In this document: one piece after another, positions 24,967-35,810 of the stretch
Layout: each line of letters opens with the position of its first letter
Position numbering within the stretch: position 1 is the first letter of the stretch
DNA from: an uncultured Bacteroidota bacterium
GTDB lineage: Bacteria; Bacteroidota; Bacteroidia; Bacteroidales; UBA12481
Length of the DNA stretch: 37,875 nt
Reading direction: 5' to 3'
NCBI GenBank assembly: GCA_903919925.1
Contig: CAIXKO010000116.1
Span: 1-37,875 of the forward strand
Made by a program: the position numbers and the translations under genes
The notes under the pieces: generated by a model
Seen by the model: the letters and a program-made list of their open reading frames with translations, nothing else
The model's database searches: none
Told to the model about the DNA's origin: nothing

Positions 24967-27072
24967 ATGGCACTAGATCTCTCTTATACCAGAAACATCG
25001 GTATAATGGCGCATATTGATGCGGGAAAAACCACTACTACTGAGCGTATTCTGTTTTATACCGGAATTAATCACCGGATGGGAGAAGTTCATGACGGTGC
25101 TGCAACTATGGACTGGATGGTACAGGAGCAGGAAAGAGGCATTACAATAACCTCTGCTGCAACAACAACTTGGTGGAAGTATGATGGACAGAACTATAAA
25201 TTTAATATTATAGATACCCCTGGACATGTAGATTTCACTGTTGAAGTAGAAAGGTCACTTCGCGTGCTCGACGGAGCAATTGCTGTTTTTTGCGGCGTTA
25301 GCGGGGTAGAACCTCAATCGGAGACAGTCTGGCATCAAGCAGATAAATACAAGGTTCCCAGAATCGCTTTTGTTAATAAAATGGACAGACCGGGTTCTGA
25401 CTTTATTGGTGTACTGAATGAAATGAAAGAAAAGCTGGGGGTAAAACCTCTGGCAATTCAATTACCGATCGGGTTAGAGGATAAGTTTGTTGGAGTTGTC
25501 GATTTGATTCAAAACCACGCATTGATTTGGCCGATGAATGACTCCCTCGGAGATCACCCTGAAATTCTTCCGATACCGGAAGATATGAAGGAACAAGCTG
25601 AGGAATGGAGAAATTCTTTGATTGAAACGGTTTGTGAAACAGATGACTTATTATTAGAAAGGTTCTTCGAAGACAAAGAAGGGATCCTTGCAAATGACTT
25701 GTTGATTGCTATCAGAAAAGCTACTCTTGACAGACTCCTTATTCCTGTACTTTGCGGTTCAGCATTCAAAAATAAGGGCGTGCAGCCTCTGCTTAATGCA
25801 ATTGCTGCTTTTTTACCTGGGCCACTTGATGTTGGAGCTGTTCAGGGATTCGATCCTTTGACAAAACACAAAGTAACCAGAGAATCTGATTCAAACGCCG
25901 CATTCGCAGCACTCGCTTTTAAAATTGCTACTGACCCATTTGTTGGCCGTTTGGCTTACTTAAGGGTTTACTCCGGGACGATCCAATCGGGAGCCACTGT
26001 TTTTAACATGCGAACCGAGAAAAGAGAAAGGATTACCCGACTTTATCAAATGCATGCAAATAAACAGAATCCAAGAGATCAGATAGAAGCTGGTGATATT
26101 TGTGCAGCTGTTGGTTTCAAAGACATTAGAACAGGTGATACTCTGTGCGATGAAAAACATCGTATCATACTGGAGTCAATCAATTTTCCTGAACCTGTTT
26201 TGGGAATGGCTGTAGAGGCTAGAACTCAAGACGAAATGTCGAAAATGACCGAAGCACTTCAAAAACTAGTTGAAGAAGATCCAACTTTTAGAGTTAGAAT
26301 TGATGAAGAATCTGGTCAGACTGTACTAAGTGGTATGGGTGAATTGCATTTAGAGATTATTCTGGACAGACTTAAAAGAGAATTTAAACTCGACATTAAT
26401 AAAGGACTTCCACAAGTAGCCTACAAGGAATCGATCCGTCAGGAAACAGAAATTCATACTATTTTTAAGAAGGATACCGGTGGGCGAAATCTTTTCGCTG
26501 AGATCCGGGTAAAAATATCTCCTGATTCAAAAATAGTTGGTTTGGCATTTAGCTCAGAACTGAAACCTGAACAAATACCAAATTCATACGTTTCTGCTGT
26601 GGAACGAGGTTTCAAAAATGCTATGAATAGTGGTGTTTTAGCTGGGTTTCCATTAAACCGGCTAAAGGTTACACTTGTTGGTGGTACTTTTCACCCGGTT
26701 GATTCTGATGAGCTTTCCTTTGAAATAGCTGCTCAAAAGGCTTTTCGTGAGGGTTGTGAGAAGTCACACCCTGTGCTTCTGGAACCTATCATGAAGCTTG
26801 AAGTCGTTTCTCCTGAAGAATTTGTGGGAGATGTAATTGCTGATCTCAACAAACGGCGTGGACAAGTCACCGGTATGGAAAATAAACCCGGCGGACGTAT
26901 AGTTAAAGCTACTGTACCTCTTTCTGAGCAATTTGGATACGTAACAGTACTAAGAACCTTAACTTCTGGTCGTGCAAGTTCAACAATGGAAGTATCACAT
27001 TTTGAAGAAGTACCTCGTGAAATTGCCATCGCCGTGTTAAAAAAAGTATTTGGACGAGTGGATTTATTGTAG
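24967..27072 (+). CDS. fusA: Elongation factor G (canonical)
   Basis: The GTPase that drives ribosome translocation and, with ribosome recycling factor, subunit splitting. In 701 residues every GTPase motif is standard: G1 AHIDAGKT (15-22), switch I RGITI (57-61), G3 DTPGH with catalytic His87 (83-87), G4 NKMD (137-140) and G5 GSAFKNKG. Domain IV carries [18 protein letters not shown]. It is the housekeeping factor, in contrast to the EF-G2 paralog 5 kb upstream. rpsJ follows directly with no tuf gene between them. Confidence 0.99.
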   Translation: MALDLSYTRNIGIMAHIDAGKTTTTERILFYTGINHRMGEVHDGAATMDWMVQEQERGITITSAATTTWWKYDGQNYKFNIIDTPGHVDFTVEVERSLRVLDGAIAVFCGVSGVEPQSETVWHQADKYKVPRIAFVNKMDRPGSDFIGVLNEMKEKLGVKPLAIQLPIGLEDKFVGVVDLIQNHALIWPMNDSLGDHPEILPIPEDMKEQAEEWRNSLIETVCETDDLLLERFFEDKEGILANDLLIAIRKATLDRLLIPVLCGSAFKNKGVQPLLNAIAAFLPGPLDVGAVQGFDPLTKHKVTRESDSNAAFAALAFKIATDPFVGRLAYLRVYSGTIQSGATVFNMRTEKRERITRLYQMHANKQNPRDQIEAGDICAAVGFKDIRTGDTLCDEKHRIILESINFPEPVLGMAVEARTQDEMSKMTEALQKLVEEDPTFRVRIDEESGQTVLSGMGELHLEIILDRLKREFKLDINKGLPQVAYKESIRQETEIHTIFKKDTGGRNLFAEIRVKISPDSKIVGLAFSSELKPEQIPNSYVSAVERGFKNAMNSGVLAGFPLNRLKVTLVGGTFHPVDSDELSFEIAAQKAFREGCEKSHPVLLEPIMKLEVVSPEEFVGDVIADLNKRRGQVTGMENKPGGRIVKATVPLSEQFGYVTVLRTLTSGRASSTMEVSHFEEVPREIAIAVLKKVFGRVDLL

Positions 27073-27088
27073 ATAAATATAAATAGGA

Positions 27089-27394
27089 ATGAGTCAGAAA
27101 ATTAGAATTAAGTTGAAGTCTTACGATCATAATTTGGCAGATAAATCTGCTGAAAAAATCGTAAAAACGGTAAAAAGTACCGGTGCCGTTGTTAGCGGCC
27201 CAATACCGCTTCCTACTCATACACGGGTGTTTACTGTTCTGAGATCAACTTTTGTTAACAAGAAGTCAAGAGAACAATTTCAGTTGAGTTCGTACAAAAG
27301 ACTGATTGATATCTACGGGTCAACAGCTAAAACAATCGATGCCCTCATGAAATTGGAGCTGCCCAGCGGAGTTGAAGTTGAAATAAAAGTATAA
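27089..27394 (+). CDS. rpsJ: 30S ribosomal protein S10
   Basis: A small-subunit head protein that in E. coli also works as NusE in antitermination. The 101-residue protein starts [25 protein letters not shown] and has the signature [17 protein letters not shown]. It lies 16 bases after fusA, joining the str-type genes directly to the S10 cluster. Confidence 0.99.
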   Translation: MSQKIRIKLKSYDHNLADKSAEKIVKTVKSTGAVVSGPIPLPTHTRVFTVLRSTFVNKKSREQFQLSSYKRLIDIYGSTAKTIDALMKLELPSGVEVEIKV

Positions 27395-27412
27395 TAAAAA
27401 GAGCTAATAAAA

Positions 27413-28033
27413 ATGCAAGGCTTAATCGGGAAAAAGATCGGGATGACTTCAGTTTTCGCTGCCGATGGGAAAAATGTTCCATGCACCGTTATTGAAGTGG
27501 GTCCTTGTGTGGTTACCCAGATCAAAACCCATGAAATCGATGGGTATGAAGCTGTGCAGGTAGCCTTCGACGATAAAAAGGAGAAGAACACCCCAAAACC
27601 GATGTTGGGTCATTTTAAAAAGGCCAACACCACACCAAAAAGAGAAGTTGCTGAATTCCAAAAGGACAACGGCGAAGTTGTGAAACTAGGAGACGTGATA
27701 ACAGTTGACACTTTTAGTAATGATCGCTGGGTTGACGTCACGGGTATAACAAAAGGAAAAGGGTTCCAAGGGGTTATTAAGCGCCATGGATTCGCTGGAG
27801 TGGGAGATAGTACACATGGGCAGCATAATCGCTTACGTGCACCAGGTTCTCTCGGAGCATCTTCCTATCCAAGCAGAGTTTTTAAAGGGATGAGAATGGC
27901 AGGTCACGACGGCGTAAATAGTGTTAAACTGCTTAGTTTGCAGATCCTGAAGATTGTTCCGGAACATAACCTTATGATCGTGAAAGGTTCAATACCGGGA
28001 GCAAAAGGTTCATACGTAATAATTGAGAAGTAA
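27413..28033 (+). CDS. rplC: 50S ribosomal protein L3
   Basis: An early assembly protein whose loop reaches the peptidyl transferase centre. The 206-residue protein starts [16 protein letters not shown] and has [18 protein letters not shown] and [14 protein letters not shown]. In the central loop it reads [12 protein letters not shown], so the glutamine methylated by PrmB in E. coli (loop GQNQTPGKVFKG) is absent. Its stop codon overlaps the rplD ATG as TAATG. Confidence 0.98.
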   Translation: MQGLIGKKIGMTSVFAADGKNVPCTVIEVGPCVVTQIKTHEIDGYEAVQVAFDDKKEKNTPKPMLGHFKKANTTPKREVAEFQKDNGEVVKLGDVITVDTFSNDRWVDVTGITKGKGFQGVIKRHGFAGVGDSTHGQHNRLRAPGSLGASSYPSRVFKGMRMAGHDGVNSVKLLSLQILKIVPEHNLMIVKGSIPGAKGSYVIIEK

Positions 28034-28662
28034 TGAAATTAGCAGTATACAAAACCTCTGGTGAAGTAACCGGGCGAACAGTGGAGCTGCGTGACGATGT
28101 TTTTTGCATCAGTCCGAATGATCATGCAATTTACCTGGATGTTAAACAGTTTATGGCGAATAAGCGCCAAGGAACACATAAATCCAAGGAACGCAACGAA
28201 ATTCAGGGAAGTTCCAAGAAGATAAAGAAGCAGAAAGGTACTGGCGGAGCCAGAGCTGGTAACATAAAATCACCTCTTTTTAGAGGTGGTGGACGTGTTT
28301 TTGGTCCGGTACCACGAGATTACAGTTTTAAACTTAATAAAAAAGTTAAAATTCTTGCTCGTAAATCTGCTCTTACTTATAAAGCGCAAGGTTCTCAAAT
28401 AGTGGTGGTTGAGGATTTTCTGATGGATTCTCCAAAGACCAGAACTATAGTAGAAATGCAACAAAACCTAAAATCAGAGAACAAAAAAATGTTATTGGTT
28501 TTAAATGAACCGAATAAAAACATATATTTGTCCTCTCGAAATTTGCAGGGTGTTAAAGTCATAATGGTCTCGGATTTAAATACTTATGACATTTTAAATG
28601 CTTCATCAGTAGCCTTCCTGGAGAGTTCGATAGAAGCTTTAAATGAAAATTTCGGACAATAA
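28033..28662 (+). CDS. rplD: 50S ribosomal protein L4
   Basis: A large-subunit protein with a loop lining the exit tunnel. The 209-residue protein has the tunnel-loop region [20 protein letters not shown] and [22 protein letters not shown], with the basic residues near which macrolide resistance changes occur elsewhere. It overlaps rplC by one base and precedes rplW. No leader for L4 autoregulation of the E. coli kind is seen upstream. Confidence 0.98.
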   Translation: MKLAVYKTSGEVTGRTVELRDDVFCISPNDHAIYLDVKQFMANKRQGTHKSKERNEIQGSSKKIKKQKGTGGARAGNIKSPLFRGGGRVFGPVPRDYSFKLNKKVKILARKSALTYKAQGSQIVVVEDFLMDSPKTRTIVEMQQNLKSENKKMLLVLNEPNKNIYLSSRNLQGVKVIMVSDLNTYDILNASSVAFLESSIEALNENFGQ

Positions 28663-28674
28663 GAACTGGTAACT

Positions 28675-28965
28675 ATGGACATTCTGATCAAACCGATTGT
28701 AACTGAGAAAATGACCGGGCAGACCGAAACCCTTAAGTGTTACGGCTTTATCGTAGACAAAAGGGCAAACAAAAATCAGATTAAAACTGCAATACAGGAC
28801 ATGTATGGAGTTGCAGTTGTTTCTGTAAACACGATGCGCTACGGAGGCAAAGAAAAATCAAGATTTTCCCGTACCGGAGTAGTTCGTGGCAAAAGCAGTG
28901 CTTTTAAGAAGGCAATAGTTTCCTTGATAGATGGTGATGTCATTGATTTTTACAGCAATATTTAA
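28675..28965 (+). CDS. rplW: 50S ribosomal protein L23
   Basis: Sits at the exit of the polypeptide tunnel and is the docking site for trigger factor and SRP. The 96-residue protein starts MDILIKPIVTEKMTGQ and has the motif YGFIVDKRANKNQIKTAIQDMYGV. Length and order are normal. Confidence 0.98.
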   Translation: MDILIKPIVTEKMTGQTETLKCYGFIVDKRANKNQIKTAIQDMYGVAVVSVNTMRYGGKEKSRFSRTGVVRGKSSAFKKAIVSLIDGDVIDFYSNI

Positions 28966-28972
28966 TTAAGAC

Positions 28973-29797
28973 ATGGCAGTTCGCACTTTTAATCCCGTAA
29001 CACCGGGGCAGAGAAAAAAGGTTATCGGAACGTATGAGGAAATAACTCATACAACTCCTGAGAAATCTTTGTTGAAGCCAGGTAAAAGATCTGGTGGACG
29101 GAACAATAGCGGCCGGATGACAATGAGGTATCTCGGCGGTGGTCATAAACAGATGTATCGTGTCATCGATTTTAAACGTGACAAAGATGGTATACCTGCA
29201 AAAGTTTCTACCATCGAATACGACCCAAACCGTACAGCTCGGATCGCTTTATTAGTTTACGCTGATGGGGAAAAGAGGTATATTATTGCTCCTAATGGCT
29301 TAAATGTTGGTCAGGAGTTAATTTCTGGAAGCGGTATAGCACCTGAGATTGGGAATAGTCTTCCCCTAGGAGAAATTCCACTTGGTACTATTGTTCATAA
29401 TATTGAATTACGTCCAGGACAGGGTGGTGCTATTGCAAGAGGAGCTGGAACTTATGCTCAAATTGTTTCAAGGGAAGGTAGATATGCTATTGTTAAGATG
29501 CCTTCTGGAGAAACCAGACTTGTATTAGTTGCCTGTCGGGCTACTATTGGTACTGTTTCCAATTCTGACCATGGTTTGGAGAGTGACGGGAAAGCAGGTC
29601 GAGTTAGATGGCAAGGTAGACGGCCAAGAGTGAGAGGCGTGGTTATGAATCCTGTTGACCATCCTATGGGTGGGGGAGAAGGACGAGCTTCTGGCGGACA
29701 TCCACGTTCTAGAAAAGGCTTATTGGCAAAAGGATACAAAACACGGCATCCTAAGAAGTCATCGTCTAAGTTCATTCTTGAAAGACGCAAAAAGTAA
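28973..29797 (+). CDS. rplB: 50S ribosomal protein L2
   Basis: An rRNA-binding protein essential for subunit association and peptidyl transfer. The 274-residue protein has the family motifs [21 protein letters not shown] and [21 protein letters not shown] near the C-terminus, including the conserved active-centre histidine of the latter. Length is normal. Confidence 0.99.
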   Translation: MAVRTFNPVTPGQRKKVIGTYEEITHTTPEKSLLKPGKRSGGRNNSGRMTMRYLGGGHKQMYRVIDFKRDKDGIPAKVSTIEYDPNRTARIALLVYADGEKRYIIAPNGLNVGQELISGSGIAPEIGNSLPLGEIPLGTIVHNIELRPGQGGAIARGAGTYAQIVSREGRYAIVKMPSGETRLVLVACRATIGTVSNSDHGLESDGKAGRVRWQGRRPRVRGVVMNPVDHPMGGGEGRASGGHPRSRKGLLAKGYKTRHPKKSSSKFILERRKK

Positions 29798-29815
29798 CTG
29801 ATAATAAACTACTGT

Positions 29816-30085
29816 ATGAGCCGATCATTAAAAAAAGGTCCATTTATCGAATTCAGTTTGGAGAAAAAGATTCTGGCATTGAACGCAACCACCAAGAAGT
29901 CGGTTGTAAAAACATGGGCAAGAAGAAGTATCATCTCACCTGATTTTGTTGGACATACTGTTGCCGTTCATAATGGGAATAAGTTTATTCCGGTTTACGT
30001 TACAGAAAACATGGTAGGGCACAAACTCGGGGAATTCGCTCCAACGCGTATTTTTAGAGGACATGCCGGAAACAGGAAAAGATAA
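29816..30085 (+). CDS. rpsS: 30S ribosomal protein S19
   Basis: A small-subunit head protein that pairs with S13. The 89-residue protein begins [19 protein letters not shown] and has [21 protein letters not shown] and a [14 protein letters not shown] tail. The upstream 18 bases are AT-rich and have no Shine-Dalgarno sequence. Confidence 0.99.
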   Translation: MSRSLKKGPFIEFSLEKKILALNATTKKSVVKTWARRSIISPDFVGHTVAVHNGNKFIPVYVTENMVGHKLGEFAPTRIFRGHAGNRKR

Positions 30086-30097
30086 AAACAAAGAAAA

Positions 30098-30514
30098 ATG
30101 GGATCCAGAAAGCAAGAAGCGGCAAATCGGAATAAGGAAGAGCGGAAATTATTATTTCTGGCTGCTTTGAATAATAATCCGACCTCCCCGCGTAAGATGA
30201 GGCTGGTTGCCGATATGATCCGGGGAATGGAAGTAAAGCGAGCATTAGATGTTTTGCGATACAACCCTAAGGAAGCCTCCCGGAAATTAGAAAAGTTGCT
30301 TATGTCTGCTATATCAAATTGGCAGGCAAAGAATGACGGAGTTCGGATAGAAGACAGTCATTTGTATGTTAAGCAAGTATTTGTGGACTCGGCACGAATT
30401 CTTAAAAGATTACGCCCTGCACCGCAAGGTCGTGGACATCGGATCAAAAAACGTTCCAACCACGTAACAATTTATTTAGACAGTCTTAAACAAGTCGAAA
30501 AAACGGATGCATAG
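30098..30514 (+). CDS. rplV: 50S ribosomal protein L22
   Basis: Lines the exit tunnel of the large subunit. The 138-residue protein has [21 protein letters not shown], the beta-hairpin region [20 protein letters not shown] and [13 protein letters not shown]. The N-terminus, rich in Lys and Glu, is longer than in E. coli, as in other Bacteroidota. The stop abuts the rpsC ATG with no gap. Confidence 0.98.
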   Translation: MGSRKQEAANRNKEERKLLFLAALNNNPTSPRKMRLVADMIRGMEVKRALDVLRYNPKEASRKLEKLLMSAISNWQAKNDGVRIEDSHLYVKQVFVDSARILKRLRPAPQGRGHRIKKRSNHVTIYLDSLKQVEKTDA

Positions 30515-31207
30515 ATGGGACAAAAAGTAAACCCGATTAGCAATCGCCTGGGAATTATAAAGGGGTGGGATTCCAACTGGTATGGCGGCAATGACTTTTC
30601 TGAAAAATTGGTTGAGGATTATAAAATCCGCGAATACCTTAACGCCCGGTTGGCCAAGGCTAGTGTATCAAAAATAGTAATTGAGCGAACTTTAAAGCTT
30701 ATTACCATAACTGTTAATACTGCCCGACCAGGGATTATTATCGGGAAAGGTGGCCAGGAGGTCGATAAGCTGAAAGAAGAACTTAAGAAGATTACCAGCA
30801 AAGAGGTACAGATTAATATTTTCGAGATAAAGAGACCTGAAATGGACGCAGTGATTGTTGCTGCTAATGTTGCAAGGCAACTCGAAGGTAAAATTGCCTA
30901 CCGGCGTGCGATAAAAATGGCTATTGCTTCTACAATCCGGATGGGTGCAGAAGGAATTAAAATTCAGATATCCGGTCGATTAAATGGAGCTGAAATGGCG
31001 AGGTCTGAAACGTATAAGGAAGGCAGAATTCCTTTGCATACTCTTCGTGCTGACATCGACTATGCATTGGCAGAAGCGCACACTAAAGTTGGCACCACAG
31101 GAATAAAAGTATGGATTTGTAAAGGTGAAATCTTTGGGAAACGTGACTTGTCACCGAATATTGGAGCAAAAGCTCCTCGTAAAGGGTTTAAAAAAAGAAG
31201 AGGTTAA
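30515..31207 (+). CDS. rpsC: 30S ribosomal protein S3
   Basis: Lies at the mRNA entry channel and takes part in mRNA unwinding. The 230-residue protein has the KH motif [19 protein letters not shown] and the C-terminal segment [19 protein letters not shown]. It begins directly after the rplV stop codon (TAGATG), which suggests coupled translation. Confidence 0.99.
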   Translation: MGQKVNPISNRLGIIKGWDSNWYGGNDFSEKLVEDYKIREYLNARLAKASVSKIVIERTLKLITITVNTARPGIIIGKGGQEVDKLKEELKKITSKEVQINIFEIKRPEMDAVIVAANVARQLEGKIAYRRAIKMAIASTIRMGAEGIKIQISGRLNGAEMARSETYKEGRIPLHTLRADIDYALAEAHTKVGTTGIKVWICKGEIFGKRDLSPNIGAKAPRKGFKKRRG

Positions 31208-31233
31208 TATCGTCTGAATAATTACAGATTGTC

Positions 31234-31668
31234 ATGTTACAACCGAAAAAGACTAAGTACAGAAAACAGCAAAAAGGAAAGATGAAAGGTAACTCTCAAA
31301 GGGGTAACCAATTAGCTTTCGGATCATTTGGAATTAAAGCTTTAGAAACCTGCTGGATGACCGGTAGACAATTAGAAGCTGCACGTGTTGCTGTTACACG
31401 CTATATGCAAAGGCAGGGACAAATTTGGATTAGGGTTTTTCCTGATAAACCGATAACCAAGAAACCTGCTGAAGTACGTATGGGTAAGGGGAAAGGGGCT
31501 CCCGAAGGATTTGTAGCTCGAGTTACTCCTGGCAGAATTCTTTTTGAAGCTGAAGGTGTTTCTTTGGAACTTGCTCAGGAAGCACTTCGACTTGCAGCTC
31601 AGAAACTGCCAGTTAAAACTAAATTTGTTATCAGGCGTGATTTTGTTGAAGACTCAAACACTGAATAA
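31234..31668 (+). CDS. rplP: 50S ribosomal protein L16
   Basis: Binds near the A-site tRNA and is needed for late large-subunit assembly. The 144-residue protein starts [19 protein letters not shown] and has [19 protein letters not shown] and the motif [20 protein letters not shown]. The stop overlaps the rpmC ATG as TAATG. Confidence 0.99.
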   Translation: MLQPKKTKYRKQQKGKMKGNSQRGNQLAFGSFGIKALETCWMTGRQLEAARVAVTRYMQRQGQIWIRVFPDKPITKKPAEVRMGKGKGAPEGFVARVTPGRILFEAEGVSLELAQEALRLAAQKLPVKTKFVIRRDFVEDSNTE

Positions 31669-31877
31669 TGAAAAACGTAGAGATTCGTGAACTAACGGCC
31701 AAGGAACTTAACGAACGGATTGATACCGAAAAAGGTAATTTGGTTCGAATGAAAATTAACCACACGGTTTCAGCTCTTGACCATCCTCATCATATCCGCG
31801 ATACCAGAAGAATGGTTGCTCAACTGAAGACCGAATTGCGCAAGCGGCAAGAAACCGATAATAAGAAAATCCAATAA
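31668..31877 (+). CDS. rpmC: 50S ribosomal protein L29
   Basis: A small two-helix protein at the tunnel exit near L23. The 69-residue protein has [25 protein letters not shown] and the C-terminal helix [18 protein letters not shown]. Overlap with rplP by one base and a two-base gap to rpsQ show tight operon packing. Confidence 0.97.
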   Translation: MKNVEIRELTAKELNERIDTEKGNLVRMKINHTVSALDHPHHIRDTRRMVAQLKTELRKRQETDNKKIQ

Positions 31878-31879
31878 TT

Positions 31880-32140
31880 ATGGAAGTTAATAGGAACTTG
31901 CGTAAGGAACGCACGGGAGCGGTTGTAAGCAATAAAATGGAAAAAACCATTGTAGTTGCTGTCAAAAGAAAAGTTAAGCATCCGATTTATGGGAAGTTTG
32001 TTAACAAGACAACCAAATTTGTTGCTCATGATGAGGAAAATACCTGTAAAGAAGGAGATTTGGTAAAAATCATGGAAACCAGACCTTTGAGCAAACGGAA
32101 AAATTGGAGATTAGTTGAAATTATTGAAAGAGCTAAGTAA
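31880..32140 (+). CDS. rpsQ: 30S ribosomal protein S17
   Basis: A primary 16S rRNA-binding protein of the small-subunit body. The 86-residue protein starts [23 protein letters not shown] and has the strand [21 protein letters not shown] and the ending [21 protein letters not shown]. It lies two bases after rpmC and two before rplN. Confidence 0.98.
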   Translation: MEVNRNLRKERTGAVVSNKMEKTIVVAVKRKVKHPIYGKFVNKTTKFVAHDEENTCKEGDLVKIMETRPLSKRKNWRLVEIIERAK

Positions 32141-32142
32141 CA

Positions 32143-32508
32143 ATGATACAGCAAGAAAGTCGCATGATAGTGGCCGATAACAGCGGAGCCAAAGAAGTTT
32201 TGTGTATCCGGGTTTTAGGCGGGACAGGAAAAAAATATGCTACTGTAGGAGATAAGGTTGTTGTCACGGTTAAGTCTGCATTACCTGGTGGTGAGCTAAA
32301 AAAAGGAACTGTTTCAAAAGCAGTTATTGTTAGAACATCAAAGGAAATTCGTAGAAACGATGGATCTTATATTCGGTTTGATGATAATGCTTGTGTTCTC
32401 TTAAATGCAACTGGCGAAATTCGCGGAACTCGTATCTTTGGCCCAGTTGCTCGGGAACTTCGTGAAAATTATATGAAGATTGTTTCTTTAGCTCCTGAAG
32501 TGTTATAA
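32143..32508 (+). CDS. rplN: 50S ribosomal protein L14
   Basis: Forms an intersubunit bridge and is the binding site of RsfS, which is encoded at 3631-4002 in this window. The 121-residue protein starts [22 protein letters not shown] and has the conserved [31 protein letters not shown]. Length is normal. Confidence 0.99.
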   Translation: MIQQESRMIVADNSGAKEVLCIRVLGGTGKKYATVGDKVVVTVKSALPGGELKKGTVSKAVIVRTSKEIRRNDGSYIRFDDNACVLLNATGEIRGTRIFGPVARELRENYMKIVSLAPEVL

Positions 32509-32524
32509 TAATAAAGCACAGACC

Positions 32525-32848
32525 ATGCAAAAAAAAATGAATATTAAAAAGGGAGACACCGTTATAGTGATTGCGGGTAACTCTAAGGGTCAACAGGGCC
32601 GTGTGCTGGAAGTAATCCGGAAAAATGACAGAGCTTTAGTTGAAGGGGTTAATATGCTTTCCAAGCATACAAAAGCCGACAAAAACGCTCCGCAAGGAGG
32701 GATTATCAAAAAGGAAGGTCCAATTCATGTGTCAAATTTAATGCTATTAGATCCTACTTCAGGTAAGCCGACTAGAATTGGACGCCGGGTTGGTATTAAT
32801 GGTAAATTGGTACGATATGCCAAAAAATCTGGAGAGGAGATTAAGTAA
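32525..32848 (+). CDS. rplX: 50S ribosomal protein L24
   Basis: An assembly initiator for the large subunit. The 107-residue protein has the KOW motif [20 protein letters not shown] and the later [20 protein letters not shown]. The start may be this ATG or one four codons later (MNIKKGDTV); both give a normal protein. The stop overlaps the rplE ATG as TAATG. Confidence 0.97.
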   Translation: MQKKMNIKKGDTVIVIAGNSKGQQGRVLEVIRKNDRALVEGVNMLSKHTKADKNAPQGGIIKKEGPIHVSNLMLLDPTSGKPTRIGRRVGINGKLVRYAKKSGEEIK

Positions 32849-33405
32849 TGAAATACACACCTAGTCTTAAGGTTAAGTACCAACAGGAAATCATTCCTGC
32901 CATGACAAAAGAGTTTGAGTACAAAACGGTCATGCAAGTTCCTCGTCTAGAAAAGATTGTAATTAATCGTGGAGTTGGAAAAGCTGTTGCCGACAAAAAA
33001 TTAATTGAAGTTGCTCAGGAAGAATTAAGTGCTATTACTGGCCAAAAGGCAGTGCAAACACTTTCCAAGAGAGATATATCCAACTTTAAGCTTAGGCAAA
33101 AAATGCCTATTGGGGTTAAAGTTACACTTAGGAGAGAGAAAATGTATGAATTCTTGGAAAGGCTTATTGCTGTTGCACTTCCTCGCATTCGTGATTTTAA
33201 TGGCGTTGCTGCTAAATTCGATGGACGAGGGAATTATACACTTGGCATTACCGAACAGATAATTTTCCCCGAAATTGAAATTGATAAAATTCATTCGATG
33301 ATTGGAATGGAGATAAGTTTTGTTACGACAGCCAATACCGATGAGGAAGGATTTGCCCTTCTAAAAGAATTCGGAATACCTTTTAAATCAACTAATAAGA
33401 AATAG
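32848..33405 (+). CDS. rplE: 50S ribosomal protein L5
   Basis: Binds 5S rRNA and contacts P-site tRNA. The 185-residue protein has [14 protein letters not shown], the [21 protein letters not shown] region and the 5S contact [10 protein letters not shown], ending with a GYTLGI-like [16 protein letters not shown]. It overlaps rplX by one base and has a GGAG about 14 bases before its start, the only SD-like sequence I noticed in the operon. Confidence 0.99.
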   Translation: MKYTPSLKVKYQQEIIPAMTKEFEYKTVMQVPRLEKIVINRGVGKAVADKKLIEVAQEELSAITGQKAVQTLSKRDISNFKLRQKMPIGVKVTLRREKMYEFLERLIAVALPRIRDFNGVAAKFDGRGNYTLGITEQIIFPEIEIDKIHSMIGMEISFVTTANTDEEGFALLKEFGIPFKSTNKK

Positions 33406-33407
33406 GG

Positions 33408-33677
33408 ATGGCAAAAGAATCCATGAAGGCTCGCGAAGTAAAGCGGCAGAAAATGGTTGAGAAATTTGCTGAAAAGCGTGCCAAACTTAAGGCCGAAGGT
33501 GACTATATTGCACTGAGTCAACTTCCAAAGAATTCCTCAAAAGTAAGATTGCATAACCGGTGTAAACTAACCGGAAGACCTAAAGGTTATATGCGTCAGT
33601 TTGGAATAAGTCGTATCTCTTTTCGAGAGATGGCTAGTAATGGTCTCATTCCGGGTATTAAAAAAGCAAGTTGGTAA
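33408..33677 (+). CDS. rpsN: 30S ribosomal protein S14 (zinc-free type)
   Basis: A small-subunit head protein. The 89-residue protein has [25 protein letters not shown] but only one cysteine, so it is the long form without the CxxC zinc motifs. It starts two bases after the rplE stop. The 19 bases to rpsH are AT-rich. Confidence 0.98.
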   Translation: MAKESMKAREVKRQKMVEKFAEKRAKLKAEGDYIALSQLPKNSSKVRLHNRCKLTGRPKGYMRQFGISRISFREMASNGLIPGIKKASW

Positions 33678-33696
33678 TTTAATTATTTAGATAAAA

Positions 33697-34092
33697 ATGA
33701 CTGATCCTATTGCAGATTACCTGACGCGAGTGCGTAATGCGATTATGGCCAAACATAGAGTGGTTGAGATTCCTGCTTCAAATTTGAAGAAAGAAATGAC
33801 CAAGATATTATTCGAAAAGGGCTATATTCTTAGCTATAAGTTTGAAGATGATGATAAGCAGGGTATTATCAAGATAGCTCTGAAATACCATCCGATTTCA
33901 AAAGTTTCAGCGATCAAGAGCTTGAAACGTGTGAGCAAACCTGGTCTTCGGAAATACAGTGATGTTGATAATCTTCCGAGAGTACTGAATGGTATGGGAA
34001 TTGCCATACTTTCTACATCAAGAGGTTTGATGACTGAAAAAGAAGCCCGAAGGGAAAATGTGGGCGGTGAGGTTATTTGTTTCGTTTATTAA
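33697..34092 (+). CDS. rpsH: 30S ribosomal protein S8
   Basis: A primary 16S rRNA-binding protein, which in E. coli represses the spc operon by binding its mRNA. The 131-residue protein starts [20 protein letters not shown] and ends with the RNA-binding [28 protein letters not shown] saw no mimic of the S8 site near rplE. Confidence 0.99.
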   Translation: MTDPIADYLTRVRNAIMAKHRVVEIPASNLKKEMTKILFEKGYILSYKFEDDDKQGIIKIALKYHPISKVSAIKSLKRVSKPGLRKYSDVDNLPRVLNGMGIAILSTSRGLMTEKEARRENVGGEVICFVY

Positions 34093-34107
34093 AAAAAGTA
34101 TTCTACG

Positions 34108-34662
34108 ATGTCACGAGTTGGAAAATTGCCCATATCTGTACCATCAGGTGTAACAGTGAAAGTTGACAATGATAATCTTGTAGAAGTCGGTGGTCCGCTG
34201 GGTTCCTTAAAGCAGCAAATTGATCCCGATATTACAGTTAAGATTGAGGATGGAGTAATTAATGTTTTACGGCCAACAGAGCAAAAGAGGCATCGTGCAT
34301 TGCATGGCCTGTATAGAGCTTTAATACAAAATATGGTTACAGGTGTTTCAAAGGGATATGAGATTAAGCAAGAACTTGTTGGAGTGGGTTATAAGGCAAC
34401 CGCTGAGGGACAGATTCTTGAGTTGCACTTAGGATTTTCGCATCCTTTTGTTATCCAACTCCCACCTGAAGTTTCTGTTGTGGCTGTAACTGAAAGACGC
34501 AGTAATCCGATTATTACTCTTAAAAGTATTGATAAGCAGTTAATAGGCCAGATTGCAGCAAAAATTAGGTCGCTTAGACCACCAGAACCATACAAGGGTA
34601 AAGGTGTTAAGTTTGTCGGTGAAGCACTACGCCGCAAATCTGGGAAAGCAGCTGGTAGCTGA
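34108..34662 (+). CDS. rplF: 50S ribosomal protein L6
   Basis: Lies at the base of the factor-binding stalk on the large subunit. The 184-residue protein starts MSRVGKLPISVPSGVTV and has the family motif GYEIKQELVGVGYKA and the ending PEPYKGKGVKFVGEALRRKSGKA. The gene is followed by 42 AT-rich bases before rplR. Confidence 0.99.
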   Translation: MSRVGKLPISVPSGVTVKVDNDNLVEVGGPLGSLKQQIDPDITVKIEDGVINVLRPTEQKRHRALHGLYRALIQNMVTGVSKGYEIKQELVGVGYKATAEGQILELHLGFSHPFVIQLPPEVSVVAVTERRSNPIITLKSIDKQLIGQIAAKIRSLRPPEPYKGKGVKFVGEALRRKSGKAAGS

Positions 34663-34704
34663 TGCCAGTTAATTATTAAAAAATTATTGATAAATATATA
34701 CGAA

Positions 34705-35064
34705 ATGGCTTTTTCAAAGCGTGAACGCAGACTAAAGATCAAGAACAGGATTCGTAAGGACTTATCCGGTTCTACGGAAGTGCCACGACTTTCCGTATTT
34801 CGCAGCAATCGTCAGATTTCTGTGCAGGTGATCAATGATCTAACTGGGATGACATTGGTATCAGCTTCTTCGTTGGAGAAGGTGATTGCAGAGAAAGAAA
34901 GTGTTAAGAAAGTTGATCAGGCGAAATTAGTTGGTAAACTTATTGCCGAAAAGGCATTGGCCAACGGAATTAGCAAGGTTGTTTTCGACCGGAATGGGTA
35001 TTTATATCATGGTAGGGTTAAATCGTTGGCAGACGCAGCCCGTGAAGGTGGGCTTAAATTCTAA
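34705..35064 (+). CDS. rplR: 50S ribosomal protein L18
   Basis: Binds 5S rRNA with L5 and L25. The 119-residue protein is taken from [18 protein letters not shown]. An in-frame ATG 18 bases upstream would add a non-conserved hexapeptide. It has [47 protein letters not shown] and the C-terminal AREGGLKF. Five bases separate it from rpsE. Confidence 0.98.
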   Translation: MAFSKRERRLKIKNRIRKDLSGSTEVPRLSVFRSNRQISVQVINDLTGMTLVSASSLEKVIAEKESVKKVDQAKLVGKLIAEKALANGISKVVFDRNGYLYHGRVKSLADAAREGGLKF

Positions 35065-35069
35065 GAAAT

Positions 35070-35585
35070 ATGGCTACTAGCGTACGTAAGGTAAAAACAA
35101 GTGATCTTGAATTAAAGGACCGGTTGGTTGCGATCAATAGGGTAACTAAGGTGACCAAAGGGGGACGGAATTTTAGCTTTTCTGCCATTGTTGTGGTAGG
35201 AAATGAAGATGGAGTGGTTGGATGTGGTTTGGGAAAAGCCAATGAAGTAACTACTGCTATTGCAAAGGGAGTAGAAGCTGCGAAAAAAAATCTAATCAAA
35301 GTACCTATCATTAATGGCACAATTCCTCATGAACAGATTGCAAAATTCGGGGGGGCAACTGTATGGTTGAAACCTGCCTCCGGAGGAACTGGAGTTAAGG
35401 CTGGGGGGGCTATGCGTGCTGTTCTGGAGAGCGTGGGAGTTCATAACGTCCTTGCTAAGTCGAAAGGATCTTCTAACCCACACAACCTTGTCAAAGCTAC
35501 AATGAAGGCTCTGGTGGAAATGCGGGATGCTCTTACTGTTGCTCAGCACCGCGGGGTTTCCCTTGATAAAGTTTTTAATGGTTAA
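35070..35585 (+). CDS. rpsE: 30S ribosomal protein S5
   Basis: Lines the mRNA entry channel and supports decoding accuracy. The 171-residue protein has [42 protein letters not shown] and [13 protein letters not shown]-like [20 protein letters not shown]. Length is normal. Confidence 0.99.
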   Translation: MATSVRKVKTSDLELKDRLVAINRVTKVTKGGRNFSFSAIVVVGNEDGVVGCGLGKANEVTTAIAKGVEAAKKNLIKVPIINGTIPHEQIAKFGGATVWLKPASGGTGVKAGGAMRAVLESVGVHNVLAKSKGSSNPHNLVKATMKALVEMRDALTVAQHRGVSLDKVFNG

Positions 35586-35604
35586 CCGGATTTATTATTG
35601 AACC

Positions 35605-35787
35605 ATGGCTAAAATTAAAATAACTCAAACAACAAGTAAAATCCACACGACTGAGAGGCAAAAGAAAACTCTTCAGGCCCTTGGATTACGGAGGATGCAT
35701 GCTACTGTTCTAGTAGAAGCTACACCACAGATAATGGGTATGGTTGGTAAAGTACAACATTTGGTTACAACTGAGACAACCAAGTAA
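35605..35787 (+). CDS. rpmD: 50S ribosomal protein L30
   Basis: A small large-subunit protein of 60 residues, with KIKITQTTSKIHTTERQKKTL and a GLRRMHATVLVEATPQIMGM core. Some bacterial lineages lack L30; it is present and intact here. It is 19 bases from rpsE and 23 from rplO. Confidence 0.97.
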   Translation: MAKIKITQTTSKIHTTERQKKTLQALGLRRMHATVLVEATPQIMGMVGKVQHLVTTETTK

Positions 35788-35810
35788 TTAATTAGTTAGA
35801 ATTAAATCCA

